Shown: piece by piece, positions 43,618 through 52,251 of the stretch | Layout: each line of letters starts with the position of its first letter | Position numbering within the stretch: position 1 is the first letter of the stretch | The notes under the pieces: model-generated | Databases searched by the model: none | Told to the model about the DNA's origin: nothing | The model's input: only the letters and a program-made list of their open reading frames with translations | Position numbers and translations under genes: made by a program | Origin: Brachybacterium kimchii | Lineage (GTDB): Bacteria > Actinomycetota > Actinomycetes > Actinomycetales > Dermabacteraceae | DNA length: 64,000 nt | Direction of reading: 5' to 3' | Assembly (NCBI RefSeq): GCF_023373525.1 | Contig: NZ_CP097218.1 | Location: forward strand, 248,001-312,000

Positions 43618-44628
43618 TCAGCCGATGCGCAGGATCACCTTGCTGCTCGTGGGATCGGTCGCGGCGGTGGTGAAGGCGGCCTCGGCCTCGTCGAGCGCGA
43701 ACTCGTGGCTGATCACGCGCTCCGCCGTCTCGCTGCCGGCCAGCAGGCGCACCGCGTCCTCGATCTCGGCGACGAACCGGAAGGTGCCGCGGTAGTCGAT
43801 CTCCTCGGAGACGATCGGGCCCAGGGAGACCGTCACGGGCGTCACGGGCAGGTTGCCGACCTGCACGATCGTGGAGGCGCGGGGGATGCAGCGGATGATC
43901 CCGTCGAGGGAGGCGGGCGCCCCGGAGCACTCGAAGGCGACGCGGATGCGCTCGTCCATGCCCTCGGGGGCGTCGGTCGTGACGTCGGCCCCCACGGCGG
44001 CGGCCGCGGCACGGGCGGGCTCGGCGAGGTCGATCGCGGTCACGTGGGCGGCGCCCGCCGCCTTCACGGCGAGGATGACCAGGAGGCCGACGGGGCCGCA
44101 GCCGCTGACCAGCACGTGCGCGCCCTCGACGTCGCCGGCCCGGTGGACGGCGTGCATCGCGACGCCCAGCGGCTCCGCGAGCACGGCCCGGCGCGTGTCG
44201 AGGCCCTCGGGCAGCGGGATCACCTGCGCGGCGCGCACCTGCAGCACCTGCGCGAAGCCGCCGTCGGTGTGCGGGTCGCGCATGGCGGAGCCCAGGTAGG
44301 TGAGGTCGGGATGGAGGTTGTCGCGTCCGACGAGGCGCTCGGGCAGGGGCCCGGTGGTGCGCGCGGGATGCACGGTGACCGCCTGGCCCACTGTGAGCCC
44401 CTCGACGTCCTGACCGAGGGCGCGGATGCGGCCGGAGACCTCGTGGCCGAGCACGAGCGGGTGGTGCATCTGGGCGGTGCCGGTCGCGCCGTGGCGCCAG
44501 TAGCCGAGGTCCGAGCCGCAGATGCCGCCCCACTCGACGTCGATCTGGACGTCGTCGGGACCGAGCTCGGGGATCTCGCGGTCGACGACCCGGAGGTCCT
44601 GTGCCTTCTGGAGCTGGAGAGCGCGCAT
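43618..44628 (-). CDS. L-idonate 5-dehydrogenase-like zinc alcohol dehydrogenase
   Basis: A 336-residue medium-chain dehydrogenase. Catalytic zinc ligands are Cys37 in GGICGSDLGYWRHG and His62-Glu63 in LVLGHEVSG. The nucleotide fold is VLVSGCGPVGLLV. Similarity to IdnD runs through GSAMRDPHTDGGFAQ, AEPLGVAMHAVHRAG and YRGTFRF. The lobe that normally holds four cysteines for structural zinc reads VHPARTTGPLPERLVG and has none. It should oxidise a sugar acid or polyol with NAD(P); idonate is a guess. It is last in an operon with the GntR regulator and the Nramp-like transporter. Confidence 0.82.
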   Translation of the reverse strand: MRALQLQKAQDLRVVDREIPELGPDDVQIDVEWGGICGSDLGYWRHGATGTAQMHHPLVLGHEVSGRIRALGQDVEGLTVGQAVTVHPARTTGPLPERLVGRDNLHPDLTYLGSAMRDPHTDGGFAQVLQVRAAQVIPLPEGLDTRRAVLAEPLGVAMHAVHRAGDVEGAHVLVSGCGPVGLLVILAVKAAGAAHVTAIDLAEPARAAAAAVGADVTTDAPEGMDERIRVAFECSGAPASLDGIIRCIPRASTIVQVGNLPVTPVTVSLGPIVSEEIDYRGTFRFVAEIEDAVRLLAGSETAERVISHEFALDEAEAAFTTAATDPTSSKVILRIG

Positions 44629-44721
44629 GATGTTCGCCTTTCGAGGAAGCGGTGGAGTGGCAGTGCAGTGCGAGGGGAGCAGGAGCGGGGCCGCGGGACG
44701 AGCGGGAGCGGCCCCGCGGGC

Positions 44722-45507
44722 TCAGCCCGGGTGCGGGTGCTCGGGCGCGGCCGGCGCATCGAGGGAGGCGACGGACTCCATGTGCTCTGCCATGGCGGCC
44801 TCGGCGCCGTGGGCGTCTCCCACGAGGATCGCCTCCACGATGCGGACGTGCTCGGCGTGCTCGGCGCCGACGAGGCCGCGGGTGTCGCGCGTCGCGCGCA
44901 GGTCCTGCATCGCGCGGAACAGGGGAGTGCGCACGGCGTCGAGCACGCTCTGCAGCGCGAGGTTCCCGCTGAGCCGGGTGATCTCGCCGTGCAGGCGCAG
45001 GTCCAGCTGCGGGTAGCGCTCGGAGTCCTCGAGCGCCTCGCCCATCTCCCGGAGCAGGTCGGCGAGGCCCTGACGGTCCGCGGACCGCTCGTCGGACGCG
45101 AGGGACACGGCGGCGAGGCGGGCCGCCCGCGCCTCGAGCGGGGCGCGCAGGTCCATGAGGGCGGTGAACCCGCCGCCCGGGGACTCGCGCAGGGCCCGCG
45201 CGAGGGAGAAGCGGATGAGGGAGTGGTCCTGTGCGCGCACGCTCGCGCTGCGCCCGTTCGTGATCTCGATGATGCCCAGTGCCGCGAGGGCGCTCAGCGC
45301 CTCGCGGACGACCGTGCGCGAGACTCCGAAGCGCTCGGCGAGCGCGCCGGTCGCGGGCAGGGTGTCGCCCTCCCCGAGCCCCTCGTCGTCGATGAGGTCG
45401 AGCAGCGCCTGGCGGGCGCGGGCGGCCAGGGACTCGCGGCTGAGGGCGGTCCCCTCCTCGCCGGTCCCGTCGTCCGAGAGGTAGGCCCAGGCGGGTGTCG
45501 AGGTCAC
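44722..45507 (-). CDS. FadR-subfamily GntR transcriptional regulator
   Basis: GTG 45507 overlaps the transporter stop (GTGA), giving 261 residues. The N-terminal winged helix (about 25-95) reads LPATGALAERFGVSRTVVREALSALAALGIIE, the GntR DNA-recognition pattern. The C-terminal part is an all-helical FCD ligand domain with DLRLHGEITRLSGN and later EHVRIVEAI histidines that usually bind metal and a carboxylate effector. It likely controls its own operon in response to a sugar acid; a candidate operator is at 47041-47055. Confidence 0.92.
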   Translation of the reverse strand: MTSTPAWAYLSDDGTGEEGTALSRESLAARARQALLDLIDDEGLGEGDTLPATGALAERFGVSRTVVREALSALAALGIIEITNGRSASVRAQDHSLIRFSLARALRESPGGGFTALMDLRAPLEARAARLAAVSLASDERSADRQGLADLLREMGEALEDSERYPQLDLRLHGEITRLSGNLALQSVLDAVRTPLFRAMQDLRATRDTRGLVGAEHAEHVRIVEAILVGDAHGAEAAMAEHMESVASLDAPAAPEHPHPG

Positions 45508-46919
45508 AGGGAGTTCACCAGTCCGATCACGCCCACCATGATGATCGCGATCGCGGAGATCCACAGCATCACCGAGGTGGGGCGTCCGTCGCGGATCGCC
45601 GGCGCGGTCTGCGTGCGCGCGAGGTACAGGGTCGCGATCGCGGCGCCGATCAGGAAGATCGCGTTGAGGATGCCCGCGATGACCACGAGGGTCAGCGGCG
45701 AGGAGACGAGCGTGCCGAGAACGCCCCAGCCGATGGGCAGCACGATCATGATGACCCTCTGCCAGCGGTCGCGGACCATCTGGTCGGACCAGTCGTAGGC
45801 GCCGAAGATCGCGAGGGTGTGCCCGACCTGGCGGCCCAGGCTCGGGACGTTCGCGAGGATCGTCTTGAACAGGGCGAGGCCCGCGCCGGCGAGGAAGACG
45901 ACCCCGCCCCAGGCGCCGACCGTCGAGTCGAAGATCGACGAGATCGTCACCATCACCTCGTTGCCCTCCGGGACCAGCCCCTGGGGGTGCAGGACGGCCG
46001 CGCCGAGCATGAAGAAGGCCGCGGTGGAGCAGGTGTAGATGACCCAGGAGACCCAGACGTCGACCTTCATCACGGAGATCCACCCGCGGGCGCGATCGAT
46101 CCAGGCCTGCGAGCCGTCGTCGACGCCGGTCCAGGCCGCGTAGCCCTTCTCGACGACCCAGTAGGTGTAGGCGGTGGTCTCGCCGGCGCCGACGCCGGTC
46201 ATGCCGAACATCGCGAGGGCGACGCCGGCGGATCCTGCGGCGATGCGCAGCTGCATGCCGTCGGCCACGTCGCCCAGGGTCCAGGCGTACTCGGTGCCGT
46301 TGAGCAGGAAGAGCATGATCACGGCGAAAGCGGTCACCACGAGCACGAGCACCGTGGAGACGTTCTCGACGACCGCGTAGCGGTTGAAGACGTGGATCCC
46401 GATGGCGACGGCCACGAGGATCGCGACCCACACGCCGATGGACAGCAGCGAATAGGGGTCGGAGCCGATCGGTATCAGGGAGCTGAAGGCGAAGGCGGAG
46501 GCGCTGATCACGCCGGCCTGGCCGATGAAGAACTGCAGGAACATCAGCAGCACGAGCCAGGAGATCCAGCCGCGCTTGAGGATGCGGGGAGGGACGTCGT
46601 CGTAGCCGTCGATCGCGACCCTGCCGGTGGAGATCGACCAGCGGGCCAGCTCGATCTGCACCCACACCTTGAGGAACGTCGAGACCATCACGAGCCACAG
46701 CAGCATGAAGCCGACCTGCGCGCCCAGCGTGGTCGCGGTGAGCAGCTCGCCGGAGCCGACGACGGCGGCCGAGGTGATCATGCCCGGTCCCAGGAACCGC
46801 AGCTTGCCGCGGAAGGTGCGCGGCGGATCGGTGATCTGCGAGCCGTCGACCCGGTACGGATCGACGCGCGCGGACAGGGTGGCGCGCTCTGGGGGTGACG
46901 ACTGCACGGACGTCGACAT
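45504..46919 (-). CDS. Nramp-family-like transporter lacking metal-site motifs
   Basis: A 471-residue membrane protein with about eleven helices that aligns with the Nramp family from [18 protein letters not shown] onward. In true Nramp metal transporters helix 1 has DPGN and helix 6 has MPH. Here helix 1 reads [16 protein letters not shown] and helix 6 reads [18 protein letters not shown], so the metal-coordinating Asp, Asn and Met are missing. With the idonate-dehydrogenase-like and GntR/FCD genes in the same operon, an organic acid or other non-metal substrate is plausible. It is first in the operon. Confidence 0.75.
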   Translation of the reverse strand: MSTSVQSSPPERATLSARVDPYRVDGSQITDPPRTFRGKLRFLGPGMITSAAVVGSGELLTATTLGAQVGFMLLWLVMVSTFLKVWVQIELARWSISTGRVAIDGYDDVPPRILKRGWISWLVLLMFLQFFIGQAGVISASAFAFSSLIPIGSDPYSLLSIGVWVAILVAVAIGIHVFNRYAVVENVSTVLVLVVTAFAVIMLFLLNGTEYAWTLGDVADGMQLRIAAGSAGVALAMFGMTGVGAGETTAYTYWVVEKGYAAWTGVDDGSQAWIDRARGWISVMKVDVWVSWVIYTCSTAAFFMLGAAVLHPQGLVPEGNEVMVTISSIFDSTVGAWGGVVFLAGAGLALFKTILANVPSLGRQVGHTLAIFGAYDWSDQMVRDRWQRVIMIVLPIGWGVLGTLVSSPLTLVVIAGILNAIFLIGAAIATLYLARTQTAPAIRDGRPTSVMLWISAIAIIMVGVIGLVNSL

Positions 46920-47039
46920 TGACGGAACTCCTCGGGACGGACTGGGTGGGGATGGCCGGGCCCGGCGGCGCGCGCATCGGGGTCACCGGGGGAGATGCCC
47001 TCGGGGTGGATCCTGCGTGCGGCGCCGAACGACGAATCG

Positions 47040-47055
47040 AACCTATCACACAGGT
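47040..47055 (-). promoter_or_regulatory. Promoter and possible GntR operator of the Nramp-like operon
   Basis: On the minus strand TAGGTT (47045-47040) is a possible -10 with a leader of about 115 bases. Overlapping it, ACCT-ATCACAC-AGGT (47041-47055) is a small interrupted palindrome that a GntR dimer could occupy. Confidence 0.4.
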
Positions 47056-47122
47056 AGACAGGTGGGGCCGGCGTGTGAGGGAGCAGTCCCGTCCTCGAGG
47101 TGCGCGTGGAAGAATCTGCGTC

Positions 47123-47791
47123 ATGACGAACCTCCCGAACGATCAGCTCGCCCCGATGATCGACCACACCCTGCTCAAGCCCGAGGCCACGCGGGCCGAC
47201 GTCGACGCCCTCGCCCGCGAGGCCGAGGAGCTCGGCACCTACTCGATCTGCGTCTCGCCCTCCATGCTCCCGGTCGAGACCACCGTGAAGGTCGCGACCG
47301 TGTGCGGCTTCCCCTCCGGCCAGCACCAGAGCGCGATCAAGGCCGCCGAGGCAGCCGACTCCGTCGCGCGCGGGGCGGACGAGGTCGACATGGTCATCAA
47401 CGTGGGCCTCGCGGTCTCCGGCGACTTCGACGCCGTCGAGGCCGACATCCGCGCCGTGCGCGAGGCGGTCCCCGCCCCGACCGTGCTCAAGGTGATCATC
47501 GAGTCCGCCGTCCTCGGCGACGAGCAGATCGTGGGGGTGTGCGAGGCGGCCGAGCGCGCGGGCGCCGACTTCGTGAAGACCTCCACCGGCTTCCACCCCG
47601 CCGGGGGAGCCACCGAGCACGCGGTCTCCCTCATGCGCAGCACGGTCGGCGACCGGCTCGGCGTGAAGGCCTCGGGCGGCGTGCGCACGCGCGAGGCCGC
47701 CGAGGCGATGGTCGCTGCCGGCGCCTCCCGGCTCGGCCTCTCCGGCTCCCGCGGCGTCCTCGCGGGCGACGCGGCCGGCTCCGGGTACTGA
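47123..47791 (+). CDS. deoC: Deoxyribose-phosphate aldolase
   Basis: ATG 47123 starts a 222-residue class I aldolase: [50 protein letters not shown] and [11 protein letters not shown], whose lysine forms the Schiff base, then VKASGGVRT. It splits 2-deoxyribose-5-phosphate into acetaldehyde and glyceraldehyde-3-phosphate, completing deoxynucleoside breakdown begun by deoA and purine nucleoside phosphorylase. GAATCT five bases before the ATG suggests a leaderless or very short leader. The next gene follows by 23 bases. Confidence 0.96.
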   Translation: MTNLPNDQLAPMIDHTLLKPEATRADVDALAREAEELGTYSICVSPSMLPVETTVKVATVCGFPSGQHQSAIKAAEAADSVARGADEVDMVINVGLAVSGDFDAVEADIRAVREAVPAPTVLKVIIESAVLGDEQIVGVCEAAERAGADFVKTSTGFHPAGGATEHAVSLMRSTVGDRLGVKASGGVRTREAAEAMVAAGASRLGLSGSRGVLAGDAAGSGY

Positions 47792-47814
47792 GCACGGCGC
47801 CGGAAGGAGCACCG

Positions 47815-48579
47815 ATGACGCGGACGGCGCTGATCACCGGGGCGAGCGCGGGACTCGGCGCGGAGTACGCGCGCGCTCTCGCGCGTCGCCACGTCCACCT
47901 GGTCCTCGTCGCGCGCCGGGCCGCTTCGCTCGAGGAGCTGGCGGCCGAGCTCGAAGGCCTCGGCGCCGACGGCATCGAGGTGCTTCCCGCGGACCTCGCG
48001 CAGGTCGCGGACGTGCAGGCCGTCGTCGCCCGGCTCGCGGACCCGTCGCGTCCCGTCGACGCCCTCGTCAACAGCGCCGGATTCGGCCTGCCCCTCGCCT
48101 TCGAGAGCAACGACATCGAGGACGAGGTGCGCCACCTGCGCCTGCACGACGAGGTGCCCATGCGGCTGATGCATGCGGTCCTCCCCGGCATGCTCGAGCG
48201 CGGTCGGGGATCGATCCTGAACATCGCCTCGGTCGCCGCCTTCACCCCGCGCTCGACGTACTCGGCCGCGAAGTCCTGGATCGTGAGCTTCTCGCGCTGG
48301 GCGAACGCCCGATACCGGCCGCGCGGCGTCACGGTCACGGCGGTCTGCCCCGGCTTCACCCACACGGAGTTCCACGCCCGGATGGGCCTGGCCCTGGGCA
48401 AGGAGGGGATCCCCGGGTGGATGTGGCTCCATGCGCCGCGGGTCGTCGAGGAGTCGCTGCGCGATGCCGCCCGCGGGAGGGCGGTCTCGGTGCCGAGCCG
48501 TCGCTACCGGGCGATCGTCGGCCTCACCCGCTTCCTCCCCGCGGGACTGCTCGCGAAGGCAGCCGCCCGCGGGCGCTGA
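47815..48579 (+). CDS. Short-chain dehydrogenase/reductase
   Basis: ATG 47815 with GGAAGGAG upstream gives 254 residues. The classical SDR pattern is present: TGASAGLGAEYA for NADP binding, LVNSAGFG, the catalytic Ser in ILNIASVAAF, and YSAAK with the catalytic Tyr and Lys. The substrate is not predictable. The end PAGLLAKAAARGR is basic. It is probably co-transcribed with deoC, though no functional link is evident. Confidence 0.9.
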   Translation: MTRTALITGASAGLGAEYARALARRHVHLVLVARRAASLEELAAELEGLGADGIEVLPADLAQVADVQAVVARLADPSRPVDALVNSAGFGLPLAFESNDIEDEVRHLRLHDEVPMRLMHAVLPGMLERGRGSILNIASVAAFTPRSTYSAAKSWIVSFSRWANARYRPRGVTVTAVCPGFTHTEFHARMGLALGKEGIPGWMWLHAPRVVEESLRDAARGRAVSVPSRRYRAIVGLTRFLPAGLLAKAAARGR

Positions 48580-48604
48580 GACCGCGCCGGTCGTGCCGGC
48601 GCGC

Positions 48605-49345
48605 TCATCGCGGCAGGGCGATGCGCACGGTGAACTCGTTGCCGTCCGGATCCGTCATCGTCGTCGAAGTCGCCCCGGGCGGGAGAGGATCGTCCCCGGA
48701 CGCGATGCGCGCGCCGAGGCGCTCCAGCCGCGCGCACGCGGTGCTCAGCTCCGCGGCGTTCCCGACGCGGAGGGCGAGGCGGATCCGGTCCCTCCCCTGC
48801 CGCGGCATCAGAGGCGTGCCCGACCAGGTGATCTTGGCGCCGCCGCGCGGCGACTGGATCGCCGTCTCCTCGCCTTCGTCCCAGACGAGCGGCCAGTCCA
48901 GGGCCGCACTCCAGAACTCGCCCAGCGCGTGGGTGCCGTCGCAGTTGACGGCGCCGATCACCCCGGTGCCGCGGAGGAATCCGTTGCCCGGCTCGATGAT
49001 GCACATCTCGTTGCCCTCGGGATCCGCGAGGACCTCGTGCGGGTCCTCGGAGCCCTGCCCGATGTCGGCCCGTCGGCCCCCTGCGCGGAGCACGCGCACG
49101 ATCGTCGCCTCCATCTCCGGGGCGCTCGCGGTGGTGAGATCGAGGTGGATGCGGTTCTGCGAGGCCTTCGGGACGTTTGTGGGCACGAAGCGCAGGCGGA
49201 GGCCGTCACGGTCGGGCGGGAGGACGCACCAGTCGCGTCCCGTCCCGGGCGCCGCCTCGCGGTCGAGGAGCGCGGCCCAGAAGACAGCGAGCGTCTCGGG
49301 CGAGTGCGCGTCGACATCGATGCCGTCCAGTGCCAGTCCGGTCAT
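48605..49345 (-). CDS. Two-domain VOC (glyoxalase/bleomycin resistance fold) protein
   Basis: The start is set at ATG 49345, where homology begins (246 residues). It has two tandem VOC modules. Module 1 (about 1-120) has GLALDGIDVDAHSPETLAVF, NRIHLDLTT and VLADPEGNEMCII. Module 2 (about 125-246) has ALGEFWSAALDWPLV, RIRLALRV and TMTDPDGNEFTVRI. Such proteins bind metals or small ligands; the function is unknown. TACCCT lies six bases before the ATG, so the mRNA is probably leaderless. Confidence 0.87.
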   Translation of the reverse strand: MTGLALDGIDVDAHSPETLAVFWAALLDREAAPGTGRDWCVLPPDRDGLRLRFVPTNVPKASQNRIHLDLTTASAPEMEATIVRVLRAGGRRADIGQGSEDPHEVLADPEGNEMCIIEPGNGFLRGTGVIGAVNCDGTHALGEFWSAALDWPLVWDEGEETAIQSPRGGAKITWSGTPLMPRQGRDRIRLALRVGNAAELSTACARLERLGARIASGDDPLPPGATSTTMTDPDGNEFTVRIALPR

Positions 49346-49351
49346 GGCGCG

Positions 49352-49357
49352 AGGGTA
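49352..49357 (-). promoter_or_regulatory. -10 box of the VOC gene (leaderless)
   Basis: TACCCT on the minus strand ends six bases before the ATG at 49345. Confidence 0.5.
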
Positions 49358-49478
49358 TGCCCGCGCTGAGCGGCGGACCAGCGATTTCCGAGCAGCCGGG
49401 AGGACCCGCGGGAGAGCGCGGTCAGGAGCCCGCACGAATGGACACGCGCGCGACCCGCGCGGCGCGCATACTCGCTCC

Positions 49479-50156
49479 ATGAGCGCTGATCGCACCGACC
49501 CCACGTCCTCCGCCGATGGCTCGCGGACCCGCGTGCAGGGCATGTTCGTCTCCCTCGACGGGTACGCCGCAGGCTCCTACGTGACCTTCGAGGAGCCGTT
49601 CGGGGAGGCGATCGCGCTCACCCGAGGGTTCGACGGCCGCGCCATCCACGGCGTCGACAAGGTCGAGGACCTCAGCTTCGACGCCGCGATGACGAGCCTG
49701 TGGGGCCAGGGCATCGGCGTCGAGATCATGGGTCGGCGCAAGTTCGGACCGCAGACGGGGCCGTGGACCGATGACGGCTGGCGCGGCTGGTGGGGCGAGG
49801 AGCCGCCGTTCCGCACGCCCGTCATCGTGCTCACCCACCATGAGCGCGAGCCGCTCGCGTTCGAGAACGGCACCGTCTTCCACTTCCTGGACGCCTCGCC
49901 GCACGAGGCCCTGCAGAGGGCGCATGAGCTCGCCCCGGGCACGGACGTGCGGATCGGCGGCGGACCGAGCACCGTGCGGGAGTTCCTCGCGGCCGATCTC
50001 GTGGACACGATGCACCTCACGATCGTGCCGGTCACCATCGGATCGGGAACGCGCCTGCTCGAAGGGGGCCTGCCCTCCTCCGACGACTTCTTCATCGAGT
50101 CGGTCACGCTGCCCAGCGGTCGCGCCCATCAGATCTGGTACCGGCGGCGCCCGTGA
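49479..50156 (+). CDS. Dihydrofolate reductase-fold (RibD C-terminal) protein
   Basis: ATG 49479 gives 225 residues. The fold is shown by VQGMFVSLDGYAAG at the start, IEIMGRRKFG-type strand VEIMGRRKF, PVIVLTHHERE, and DVRIGGGPSTVREFLAADLVDTMHLTIVPVTIGSGTRLLEGG, the usual end of the RibD/DHFR-like reductase family. It probably uses NADPH; its substrate is unknown, and it is not a folate-pathway DHFR by sequence. CATACT six bases before the ATG hints at a leaderless mRNA. Confidence 0.88.
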   Translation: MSADRTDPTSSADGSRTRVQGMFVSLDGYAAGSYVTFEEPFGEAIALTRGFDGRAIHGVDKVEDLSFDAAMTSLWGQGIGVEIMGRRKFGPQTGPWTDDGWRGWWGEEPPFRTPVIVLTHHEREPLAFENGTVFHFLDASPHEALQRAHELAPGTDVRIGGGPSTVREFLAADLVDTMHLTIVPVTIGSGTRLLEGGLPSSDDFFIESVTLPSGRAHQIWYRRRP

Positions 50157-51247
50157 CGGACGGGGAACCTGACGAGCGATCACCGGGCCATGATGGGCTC
50201 ATGTCCTCCGATTCCACGCCGACCTCCGGCATCGCGCTGGCACGCGAGTACTGGACCCGGGTGGTCCATCCGCTGCTCCTCACGCGCTGGCCGGACATCG
50301 CCCACGCTGCGGGGAGGGTCGGCCAGGGATCCGACGTGCTGGGCCTGGACGACGAGATCTCCCGTGACCACGACTGGGGGCTGCGCCTGAGCCTCTTCGT
50401 CGAGGAGGACATGGTCGTCCCGGTGCGGGACCTGCTCGCGGACCTGCTGCCCGAGTCGTTCGCCGGTCATCCCACCCGATTCGCCTTCACCGGCGGCGCG
50501 TGCACCGAGCATCACGTCGAGGTCCGCAGCGTGAGCGCCTTCGCCCGGGAGCGGCTCGGCTGCGACCCGCGGACGGGCCTGGACGCCGCGGAGTGGCTCT
50601 CGATCTCCGGCCAATCCGCCCTCGAGATCACCGCAGGCGCGGTCTTCACCGACACGACGGGCGAGATGACAGCCCTGCGCCGGAGCCTGCGCTGGTATCC
50701 CGAGGAGATCTGGCGGTACGTCGTCGCGTGCGACTGGTCCAGGATCGAGGAGGAACTGCCGCTCCTGGGACGAGCGGGCCAGCGAGGGGACGACCTCGGC
50801 TCTCGGGTGATCGCCGCGCGGATGGTCGACGTGTGCATGCATCTCGCCTTCCTGCTCGAGAAGCAGTGGGCGCCGTACTCCAAGTGGCGGGGCACCCTGC
50901 TGCGGCGACTGCACTGCGGTGACCAGGTCGCCGCACCGCTCGTCGAGGTGATGCGTGCTGCGAGCTGGCGCGAGCGACAGGCGGCGCTCGCCCGGTCGCT
51001 CGACGTGCTTCTGCGCCTCCAGCGGAGCGCCGGTCTGCCGTTCGCGGAGCCGGCTGCGGTCGCCTTCTGGGACCGTCCGTTCATGCAGCCGAATCCGCGC
51101 ATCGTCGAGACGCTGCGCGAGGGCATCAGCTCGCCGGAGGTCCTGGCGCTGCATCCGGGGCGCGGCAGCATCGAGCAGCGCACCGACAACGTCGCGATCC
51201 TCACGGATGCGGCGGCGCGCAGGGCACTTGTGGGACTGCCGGGATGA
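50153..51247 (+). CDS. DUF4037 nucleotidyltransferase-like protein
   Basis: GTG 50153 overlaps the previous stop; ATG 50201 is an alternative that removes 16 poorly conserved residues. The 364-residue protein has QGSDVLGLDDEISRDHDWGLRLSLF, where the DxD-like HDWG pair resembles the nucleotidyltransferase metal site, and a helical C-terminal half with LLEKQWAPYSKW, both typical of DUF4037. No biochemical role is established. It may modify an RNA or small molecule; I cannot tell. Confidence 0.83.
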   Translation: MTDGEPDERSPGHDGLMSSDSTPTSGIALAREYWTRVVHPLLLTRWPDIAHAAGRVGQGSDVLGLDDEISRDHDWGLRLSLFVEEDMVVPVRDLLADLLPESFAGHPTRFAFTGGACTEHHVEVRSVSAFARERLGCDPRTGLDAAEWLSISGQSALEITAGAVFTDTTGEMTALRRSLRWYPEEIWRYVVACDWSRIEEELPLLGRAGQRGDDLGSRVIAARMVDVCMHLAFLLEKQWAPYSKWRGTLLRRLHCGDQVAAPLVEVMRAASWRERQAALARSLDVLLRLQRSAGLPFAEPAAVAFWDRPFMQPNPRIVETLREGISSPEVLALHPGRGSIEQRTDNVAILTDAAARRALVGLPG

Positions 51248-51255
51248 GTGGGCGA

Positions 51256-52251
51256 TCAGCATCTGCGGCGGTCGCCGTCGAGCAGCCTCGTGTTCGCGGC
51301 GCTCCACGCCTCGACCATGGACGTGCCCCCGTGTCCGTCCTGCTCGTCGAGCACGAGCGTCGATCCCGGCCAGCGGCGGTGCAGCTCCCAGGCCGTCACG
51401 GCGGGTCCTGAGACGTCCCGGCGACCATGGATCAGCACCGCGGGGATCCCCTCCAGCACGGCCATGTTCTCGAGCAGCGGCGGATCCAGGAATCCGTCGT
51501 GCGACCAGTAGTGGGTGGTCAGGCGCACGAAGGCGAGACGGAACGCGTCGTCCTCCCAGCGCGGGTCGCGGCGGACGGCAGGGGGAGAACCCGTGCGCTC
51601 CGGGGTGTCGATGCCGCCGGTGCCGATGGAGACGTGGGTGTCCTCCCACAGCGCCCACTCGCGCGAGGCCGCCTCGCGCACGGCCGCGTCCGCGGAGTTC
51701 ACGAGGCGAGCGTAGGCCTCGACGACCCGGCCCTCGCCGCGCGCATATCCGATGCACGCGTCCTCGGCGAAGGAGGCGAAGCGGTCCCACGCCTCCGGGA
51801 AGATCGCCCCGACGCCCTCGGTGATCCAGTCGATCTCGCGGCGGCGGGTCGTCGTCACCGCGAACAGCACTACGCCGAGCACCCGCTCGGGACGGGCCTG
51901 CGCGTAGGCGAGGGCGAGAGTGGATCCCCAGGACACTCCGTTGACGATCCAGCTCTCCACCCCGCGCGCCGCGCGCAGGGCCTCGATGTCGTCGATGAGG
52001 TGCTGCGTCGTGTTCTCCCCGAGGGACACCGACGGATCCGAGGCGTGCGGCAGCGAACGTCCGCAGCCGCGCTGCTCGAGGCCGATCACCCGGGTGCGCT
52101 CGAGGTCGAACCGGTGGCGGTACCCGCTCCTGCCGAGCCCGCCGCCCGGACCGCCGTGGAGATACAGGGCGGGCACACCGTCCGGGGCGCCCCACTCCTC
52201 CCAGTAGATGCTCTGACCGTCGGCGACGGGGAGCAGACCGCTCTGGCTCAC
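51256..52251 (-). CDS. Prolyl iminopeptidase-like alpha/beta hydrolase
   Basis: GTG 52251 overlaps the phosphomannomutase stop, giving 331 residues. Motifs of the S33 family: LYLHGGPGGGLG (oxyanion HGGPG), VIGLEQRGCGRS (DQRGxGxS with Asp replaced by Glu), and the nucleophile elbow VNGVSWGSTLAL. ALIHGRRDVSG supplies the Asp, and DGHGG near the end the His. It should cleave N-terminal proline or a related amide. It lies last in a PNP-phosphomannomutase-hydrolase run. Confidence 0.9.
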   Translation of the reverse strand: MSQSGLLPVADGQSIYWEEWGAPDGVPALYLHGGPGGGLGRSGYRHRFDLERTRVIGLEQRGCGRSLPHASDPSVSLGENTTQHLIDDIEALRAARGVESWIVNGVSWGSTLALAYAQARPERVLGVVLFAVTTTRRREIDWITEGVGAIFPEAWDRFASFAEDACIGYARGEGRVVEAYARLVNSADAAVREAASREWALWEDTHVSIGTGGIDTPERTGSPPAVRRDPRWEDDAFRLAFVRLTTHYWSHDGFLDPPLLENMAVLEGIPAVLIHGRRDVSGPAVTAWELHRRWPGSTLVLDEQDGHGGTSMVEAWSAANTRLLDGDRRRC

